Of a DNA stretch of 64,000 bases, positions 53,801 through 62,800 are shown one piece after another (positions within the stretch are counted from its first letter, which is position 1; each line of letters opens with the position of its first letter). Location: assembly GCF_030380735.1 (NCBI RefSeq), contig NZ_JAUDRZ010000002.1, positions 248,001 through 312,000 of the forward strand, read 5' to 3'. The DNA comes from Rhizobium sp. S152 (lineage in GTDB: Bacteria; Pseudomonadota; Alphaproteobacteria; Rhizobiales; Rhizobiaceae). The position numbers and the translations under genes were made by a program. The notes below the pieces were generated by a model that saw only the letters and a program-made list of their open reading frames with translations, did not search any database and was not told where the DNA came from.

Positions 53801-56800
53801 GTTGACCGCGCCGACGTTGACCGTGACGGTGTAGGTGACTGTCTCGGTGCCATCGGAGATGCTGTAGACGAAACTGTCGGCGCCGTTGTAGCCGGGAGCC
53901 GGCGTATAGCTGTAGCTTCCGTCGGCACGCACCACGGCAACACCATGCGCGGCCTGGGTGTCGAGACCGTAGGAGACGGTGTCACCATCGGCGTCGGAGG
54001 CGGGCGGCAGCTGGCCGCTCACCGTCTCGTCTTCCTCGACTGAGATCGAGGTGTCGGAGCCGACGGGCGCGTCGTTGACCGATGTGACGGAGAGCGAAAT
54101 CGTATAGGTCGAGACGGTCTTTCCGTCGGAGACGGTGTAGGTGAAGCTGTCCGCGCCGTTGTAGTTCGCGGCCGGCACATAGCGATAGCTGCCGTTGGCA
54201 TTGACGGTGACCGTGCCGTGCTCGGCTTGGCGGCCGAGGCCGTATGTCAAGCTGTCGCCGTCAGGATCGGTGGCCACGGGCAGCCGGCCGTCGAGAGGCT
54301 GGTCTTCGGTCGCGACAGCGGTTCCGTCGGATCCCACCGGCGCGTCGTTGACGGCTGCAACCGTCACCGAGATCGTCACCGTCGTCACGCCGCCCTGACC
54401 GTCGCTAACGCTGATGTCGAAGCTGTCGCTGCCGTTGAAGTTCGTGTTGGGCGAATAGAGATAGCGCCCAACCGCGTCGATCGTTGCGGTGCCGTTGCGG
54501 GGGCCGGATGCGACGGCGAAGCTCAGCGGATCGCCGTCGGGATCGGTCGCCGAAACCACACCCGAAACCGGCGTGTCTTCCTGCGTCTGGATCAAGGAAC
54601 CGCTGGCGACCGGCGGATCGTTTTCCGCGGCGAGGATGATGGTCGCCTGATCGGTGTCGGTCTGAGTGCCGCCCGCGCCGCTATTGCCGCCGTCGCTGGT
54701 GATCATGGTCAGCGTAACCGGCGCATTGGAGTTGGTTGCCGGCTGATAGACTGGCGCGGAAGTACCGGCAAGGTAGGCGTTTATGTCGGCCAACCGGCCG
54801 GTCAGCGTCAGCGCGCCCGAGCCGCTGCCGGTCACCTGGACGTTGCCGCCCGCAAGCGCGCTCAGCGTTCCCGCATCGACCCGTAGCGTGACGGTCATGA
54901 CGCCTGTCCCGGCATCGACGTCGGAAATCGATATGCCGGTGAGCGGCAGCGGCGTGTCCTCGGTACCATTGAACGTTGTCGGCAGGCTGTTCACCGGGGC
55001 GTCGTTGACAGCGGTGACGGTGCCAGTGACTTGGCCCTGTGCGGACAGGCTGCCGTCGGAGACGGTGTAGTTGAAGCTGGCGTTGCCTGTGTAGTCAGGT
55101 GCCGCCGCGAAGGTCAGCGTGCCGTTGGCGTTGAGTGTGACGGTGCCGGAGGCGAGCGTGACGCTGCCGCCGGGCGAGATTGCCTGACCGTCGATCTCGG
55201 TGATCGAAAGCGTGTCGCCATCGGGGTCGCTGTCATTCGCGAGCACCGCGATGGTGGTTTGGCCGTCCTCGGTCACGGTGAAGCTGTCGTTGCCTGCGAC
55301 CGGTGCGTCGTTGACCGATGCGACAGAGATGGTCGCCGTTGCGGTATCGGTTCCGCCATTGCCGTCCGAAATCCGGTAGACGAAGCTGTCGGTTCCGTTG
55401 AAGCCCGGTGCCGGCGTGTAGGTGAAGGTGCCGTCGGGACGCAGGACGAGCGTCCCGTTCGCCGTCGTGCTGACGAGCGAGACCGCCAGCGGATCGCCAT
55501 CCGGGTCGCTATCGGCGCCGTTGCCGTTGTCGGCAAGGACCGATCCCGAAAGCACGGTGTCCTCGTCGACCGAAAACTGGTCGTTGACCGCTGTCGGTGC
55601 AGGGTTGGTCACGGTCCAGGCGAAGCTGCGGGCCGCCGTTCCGCCGACGCCGTCGTTTGCCCTGACGGTCACCGTGTATGTGCTGCTGCCGGTCGCGCCC
55701 GAGGCATCGGGCAGTATCCTGCCGGTGATGTCGCCCGTCTGCGCATTGAAGGCGAGGCCCGGCGGCAGGCCGGTGACGGTGAAGGTCAGCGGACCGCCGT
55801 CGATGTCGGTGAACTGCGCTCCGGCGGCGACCGAGACTGTGTCGCCGTCGAGGCTGGTCTGCGGCGGCAAGGCCGGTGCCGTCGGCGCGTCGTTGGTACC
55901 GGTGACGGTGACCGTCAGCGTCGCGGTCGCCGTGCCGCCATGGCCGTCGGAAATCGTGTAGGACACCGAGGCGGTCGCTGTCTGGCCGGCGGCCAGTCTG
56001 TCGAAATCCGCTCCCGGATCGAATGTGTAGGAGCCATCGGCCGCGATGCGGAAGGTACCGCCGCCCTGGCCGGGCACCGCAGCGCCAACGCCGCCGCTGG
56101 CTGCACCCACGCCGACCACCGTCAGCGTGTCGCCATCCGGATCGCTGTCCGCGCCGGGTCCGCCGACGATGACGTTGCCGGATACAGGCGTGTTTTCACT
56201 CGTGCTGGCCGCGTCATCGGCAGCAACAGGCGCATCGTTGACGGCGCCAACAGAGACTGTGATCGTGGCGACGGCGCTGGCGCCGCCGGGGTCGCGGACG
56301 ATCACGGTGAAGCTGTCGGTGCCGTTGAAGTTGGCGTTGGGCGTATAGCTGTAGGTGCCGTCGGCGTTGACCACGGCCGTGCCGTTCTGCGCGGCGGTCT
56401 GAAGCCCGTAGGTAAGCTCGTTGGGCGCATTGTCGGCATCGGTCGCCGCAAGCTGGCCGGAAGCGGCTCCATCCTCGTCGACGCTGACCGCAACGTCGGC
56501 AAGCACCGGCGCGTCGTTGACGGCACCGACATTGACGGTGACCGTGTGGGTGACGACGGCCCGACCATCGGAGATCGTGTAGGTGAAGCTGTCGGTACCG
56601 TTGAAATCGGCGGCCGGCGTATAGGTGTAGAAGCCGGCGGCATCGACCGTGACACTGCCATGGCTCGGTTGCGTACCGGCGCCATAGGTCAACGTATCGC
56701 CGTCGGCGTCGGTTGCCGCGGGCAGCCGGTCGCTGAGAGGGGTATCCTCGCTGGTGGAAACGGTGACATCCGTGCCGACGGGCAGATCGTTGGCGCCGGT

Positions 56801-59800
56801 AACCGTGACGGTGAAGGTCGCCGTCGATGTGCCGCCCTGGCCGTCCGATATCGTGTAAGTGACGCTGGTCGTCCTGGTCTGGCCGACCTGCAGGTTGTCG
56901 AAGTCCGTCCCCGGGACGAAGCTGTAGCTGCCGTCGGCGCCGATGATGAAGCGCCCGCCGCCCGAACCGGTGACCGAAGCCCCGACACCGCCGGCGTTTC
57001 CATTGACCGCGCTGACGACGATCGTGTCGCCATCGAGGTCCGAATCTGCTTCGTTGCCGTTGTTGGCGAAGACGGAGCCGGCAATGTCGGTGTTCTCACT
57101 CGTGGTCGCGGCATCGTCCCTGGCGATCGGCGCCGGGTTCGAGACGCTGATCGTGAAGACCTGTTCCGCCGCGTTTTTGCCGTCGCTGGCCGTGATGCGA
57201 ACGGTGTAGATGCCGCCATTGACCTGCGACGCATCGGAATTAACCTGACCGGTGATGATGCCGTCGGCGGAAATCCCAAGACCGGCAGGAAGGCCGCTTG
57301 CGGCGAAGGTCAAGTTGGGCGTGTCGACGTCACTGAAGTTGCCGGAAACATCGAGGCGCACCGTCTGCGCATCAGCAAAGGACTGGTTGCCGATCGGCGT
57401 GCCGATTGGCGCGTCGTCGACCGGAACGACCTCGATCGCGATCGTGTAGGTGACCGTCGAGCGACCGTCCGAGACACTGTAGGTGAAGCTGTCCGTTCCG
57501 TTGAAATTAAGGGGCGGCGTGTAGGTGTAGCGGCCATCAGCGCTTATGGTCACGACGCCGTTCGATGGCGGGGTTGATATCGCGTAGGTGAGCGCATCGC
57601 CATCGGGATCGGTCGCAACGGGCAGGCTGCCGCTCGCGACCGTGTCTTCGTTGGTGCGGATGTTGCCGTCGGAGCCCACGGGTGCGTCGTTGACCCCCGT
57701 TACCGTGACCGAGAGCGAGGCCGAAGAGGTGCCGCCGTGGCCATCGGAAACCTCGTAGGTTACCGTGCTGACACGCGTTTCGCCTGCCTTCAGGGCCTGG
57801 AAATCGGCACCCGGATCGAAGCGATAGCTTCCGTCCGCGTTGATGACGAAGGTCCCGCCCGCGGAGCCCGCGACTGTCGTGCCGGGGGCCGCGCCGCCGA
57901 CGGACGACACGACGAGCGCATCGCCATCCGGATCGGTATCGTTGCCGAGCACGCCCGGCACGGCGCCGGCAATGGCGGTGTCCTCGTTGGTCGTTGCCGT
58001 ATCGTTGTTGGCGACGGGGTCGTCGTTGACCGCGCCGATGGAGATTGTCGAGACGGCGGGGTCCGATGTCGCTCCACCGTCGTCGGTGACGGTCACCGAG
58101 AAGGTTCGATCGCCTGATGTCGGGTTGTCGCTGGTGTTTTCATACTGAAGCGCGCGGATAAGCGCGGTCGCCGAAGCATTCTCGATCGCGCCTCCGGAAG
58201 CATTGGTGAAGGAAACGGCATTGGCGCCGTCATAGGTGAAGCTGAACGTCGTGCCGCCGAAGCTGATGGTGCCGCTGCTCGCCGTTCCGTAGACGATGTC
58301 GGCGGAACCGTTCAGATGGATGACTTCCGATCCGCGATCGGCAAAGCCGCCGAGAGCGACATTGAGCGCAGTCAGTCCACCCTCCGGATCGAAGATGATC
58401 GCGTCGCCGCTGGCGATGGAGACGGGCGCGTCGCCCTCGTCGAAGCTGCCGGAGATGTCGCCGCCGGGTGCCGCGCCGTTGAGATCGACCACCGCGACGT
58501 CGTTGACCGAGGCCACGGAGATCGAGATGGACGCGTCCGCGAAGCCGCCATTGCCGTCGCTGATGCGATAGGTCAGGGGAACGGTTCCGTTGAAGTCGGC
58601 CGTGGGCGTGAAGGTGAGCGAGCCATCGAGATTGAGCCGGATGGTTCCGCCGGTCACAGCCACCGTGCCTTCGGCCGCGATCGTCTGGCCGTTGATCGCG
58701 ACGATCGTCAGCGGGTCGCCGTCGGGATCGCTGTCGGCGCCGCCGTTGGTCGTGCCTTCGCCGGTAATCGGGTTGAAGGTGACGGCGGTATCCTCGTTGG
58801 TCGCAACGGTGTCGTTGTTGGCGATGGGGGCTGGGTTGGTGACGGCGAAGGTGAACGCCGTCGATGCCGTTCCGCCGTGACCGTCATCGGCCGTCACGAC
58901 CACGCGATAGGGGCCTCCCAGCGACGCATCCCGATCGATCGTGCCGCTGATCAGCCCGGTGTCAGGGTGGTATTCGAGACCCGGCGGCAGGCCGGTGACA
59001 GCAAGGGTCAGTGTATCACCGTCCACATCGGTGAAGAAGCTTGTCACGTCGAAGCTGACGTCTGAGCCATCAGCCTGCGAATGATCGGGGATCGGGTTTG
59101 CCACCGGCGCATCGTTGACGCCCTCGACCGTGACGACCACGGTCGCCGTGTCGGTGCCGCCGTTGCCGTCGGACACCGTATAGGTGAAGGACGCCGTGCC
59201 GACGTAGTCGGGTGTGGGTGTGAAGCGCAGTTGCTGCACGCCGCCCACGAGAACCAGCTGAACCGAACCGTTCGCGGTCGGCACGGCCGGTCCCCCGACG
59301 CTGACATTGACGCCGTTCACGAGCACGATCGTGTTGGTGTCGCCGTCGCTGTCGACATCATTGGCGAGGACGGGGATGTCGACCGGCTGGTCCTCGGATG
59401 TCGTTGCAGTGTCGTTCATCGCATCCGGCGCGATGTTACGGATGGTGTAGGTGAAGGTGGTGTCGGCGGATTTCCCCTCGGCGTCCGTGGCGGTGACCTT
59501 CACCACGTAGCTCGACAGGCCCGTCGGGCCGGAGGCGCCCGCGGAAATCCGGCCGCTGATGACGCCGGTGGTGGCGTTGAACTCCAGCCCCGGAGGTAGC
59601 CCTTCCACGTCGAAGGTCAGCGCGCCGCCCTCGGGATCCGCGAAGTAGCTCGAGATGTCGAAATTGATCGTGTCGCCGTCGTTGCGTTCCAAGTCGGCGA
59701 TCTCGCCGGCGACGGGCGGGTCGTTCTCGGCGCCGACGGTGATCGTCAGGATGCCGGTGCTGAGGCCGCCCTGGCCGTCGGTAACGCGGTAGACCACGGT

Positions 59801-62800
59801 GTCGATGCCGTTGAAATCGCGGTCCGGCGTATAGTTCAGCGTGCCGTTGGCGTTGACGGTAACCGTGCCGTGCGCGGCTTTCGGCGGGAAACTCGGGTCG
59901 ATCGACAGAGGATCGCCGTCGGGATCGGTATCGTTGGACAGCACGTCGATGTTGAGCAGCGGCGTGTCTTCGGTCGTGCTCGCGGTGTCGTTCACCGCGA
60001 TCGGCCCAGGATTGGTGACGGTGAGGCTGAACGTGACGGCGCGCGTGCCGCCATGGCCGTCGTTTGCTGTGACGGTCACCTGGTAGGGACCACCCTGCGA
60101 GGCGCCGGTATTGATCACGCCTGTTATCACGCCCTGGGCGTTCATGGACAGGCCTTGCGGCAGGCCTGTGGCGCCGAAGGTCAGGGTATCGCCGTCGACA
60201 TCGCTGAAGAAGGCGCCGACACCCACCGGGTTGTCGGTCAGCGATTGCCCATCGGCAAAGGTCATGCCAGGGATCGGCGTGGCGACAGGCGCGTCGTTGG
60301 CGCCGGTCACGGTCACGGTGATGGTGGCGGTATCGCTCTCTCCGTCGGCGTCTGTCACGCGATAGGTGACGCTTGTGGTCCGTATCGCACCGGCAGGCAG
60401 ATCGGCGAAGTCGGTGCCTGGGTTGAAGGTATAGGCACCATTTGCGCCGACGGTGAATGTGCCGCCGTTCGATCCCGTTACGGCCTGGCCGACGCTGGCA
60501 GCCTGGCCATTGACCTCGTCGATGACGAGCGGATCGCCATCGGGATCGCTGTCGTTGGTCAGCGCGTTGCCGCCGCCGCTCTGGTTCTGCCCGACGGAGA
60601 GGACGTCATCGACGGCCTTCGGCGGGAAGTTGCTGATAATCCAGGTGATCGTCCGCGAAATCGTACCGCCGTTGCCGTCGGAGACCGTGATGGTCGCCGT
60701 GTAGGGCGTCGGCCGCGATGCGTCGTTGGGAAGGGTGCCCGAAATGACGCCGGTCGTCGGGTTGATCGAGAGGCCGGGCGGTAGGTCGGTCGCCGTGAAC
60801 GACAAGGCATCGCCGTCGCGGTCGGAGAAGTAGGCGCCGGCGTCGAAGGACACCTGCTGGCCATCGCTGTCGCGCTGTGTCGGGATATCGCCGTCGACAT
60901 CGGGACCGTCGTTGACCGCGTTGATCGTGATCGTCACCGTCGCCGAGGAAACGCCGCCCTGGCCGTCGGAGATGGTGTAGACGATGGTGTCCGTGCCGTT
61001 GAAATCCACAGGCGGTGTGTAGGTGATGGCACCGTTTGCGGTGAAGGTTAGCGTTCCCTGTCCGGCCGATGCCGAGATCAGGGTGAGCGTGTCGCCGTCG
61101 GGATCGGTATCGGCGCCATCGTCGCCGCTGTTGGTGCCCTGGCCGGTGATGACGTTGAAGGTGGCGCTCTGGTCCTCGTTGATGACGACGCTGTCGTTGA
61201 CCGCCGTCGGACCCGGGTTGGTGACGGTCAGCCGGAAGGTGCGCGAGATTTCCTCGCCGGTTCCGCCGGGACCGTCATGCGCCGTGACCGTGATCGTATA
61301 GACCCCGCCCGCGCCGCCCTGGCTCGCATCATGATCGATGGTGCCGAGGATGATGCCGGAGGCGGCATCGAAGGTGAGGCCGGCAGGCAGGCCGGTGATC
61401 GTATAGTTGAGCGTATCGCCGTCCGGATCGCTGAAGAAATCGCCGACGCGGTAGACGAAGCTCTGGCCGTCCCCGCGGACCCGGTCGGGAATGGGGTTCG
61501 GACTTTCCGGCCCGTCGTTCTGCGGCAGGATGGTGACGGTGACCGTGGCGGTATCCACGCCGCCGTTGCCGTCGTCGATCGAGTAGGTGAAGGTTTCCTG
61601 GCCGTTATAATTGGCAACGGGCGTAAAGCGCAGAACCGGACGATCGCCGGGGCCGGCAACGAGTCGGACCGAACCGTTTGCGGTCGCGACGGAGGCGCCG
61701 TTCAGCTGGAGCACGACGTTGTTGACGCGAATGACCTCGTCATTGTCCCCGTCGGGATCGCCGTCATTGGCAAGAACGTCGATATCGACGGGTGTATCTT
61801 CATTGGTCACGGCCGTGTCGTCCTGCGCGACGGGCGGCAGGTTCCGGACCGTGTAGTTGAAGGTGAGCGATGTCAGGCCGCCATGGCCGTCGGACGCCGA
61901 GACGGTGACAGCGTAGATCCGCTCACCCGTCGGTCCCGACGCGTCCGCGGCGACGCGACCGGAAATCCGACCGGTGACCGGATCGAGCGTGAGACCTGAC
62001 GGCAGGCCCGTCACGGAGTAGCGCAGCGCGTCGCCGTCGGGGTCGCTGAAGAAGGCGCCGAGGTCGATCGTTTCCTGGTCGCCGTCGTTGCGGGTGCGGT
62101 CGGCGATCGGCTGACCGACCGGGTCGTCGTTGACGCCGGCGACGGTGACGGTGACCGTGGCGCTGGCCGTGCCGCCGTTGCCGTCGGAGATAGTGTAGAC
62201 GATCGTATCAGTGCCGTTGAAGTTCGCATTCGGCTGGTAGGTGATCTGGCCGTTCGAGCCGATCGTCACCGTGCCGTTGGCAGCGCTCGCTGCCGTTACG
62301 GTCAGGGGATCGCCATCGGGATCGCTGTCGGGAATGCCGCCGCTCGCCGAACCATCCAGCACGTTGATGACGATGGCTGTATCTTCGTTGCCGGTCGCTG
62401 TGTCGTTGACGGCGATGGGCGCCGGGTTGGTCACGGAGAAGTTGAAGGTCTGGCTCGTCGTTCCGCCATGTCCGTCATCGACGGCGATCACGACGGAATA
62501 GACGCCATTGCCGGATGGGCCGCCAATGCTCGCCTGACGGTCGATCGTGCCGGTGACCACGCCGGCGGAACTGATCGCCAGCCCGGTGGGGAGCCCGGTT
62601 GCCGTGTAGCTGAGCGTGTCGCCGTCCGCGTCGGAGAAGAAGCCGGAAAGGTCGAAGTTCACCTGCGCGCCGTCGGCGCCGGAGCGGGTGGGAAGCGGCG
62701 TTCCGACCGGCGCATCGTTCACGCCGGCGACGTTGACGGTCACTGTATATTCACTGCTGCCGCCCTTTCCGTCGCTGACGACGAAGCTGAAGCGGTCTGT

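Noticed and set aside
50768..54043. 1091-codon plus-strand open frame with repeat-like sequence
   Set aside because: It is antisense to the giant repeat gene. Its apparent repeats merely mirror the VCBS/cadherin modules on the other strand.
54783..57577. 848-codon plus-strand open frame and neighbouring long antisense frames through 63 kb
   Set aside because: Same reason: shadows of the minus-strand repeat array, with no domain sense of their own.
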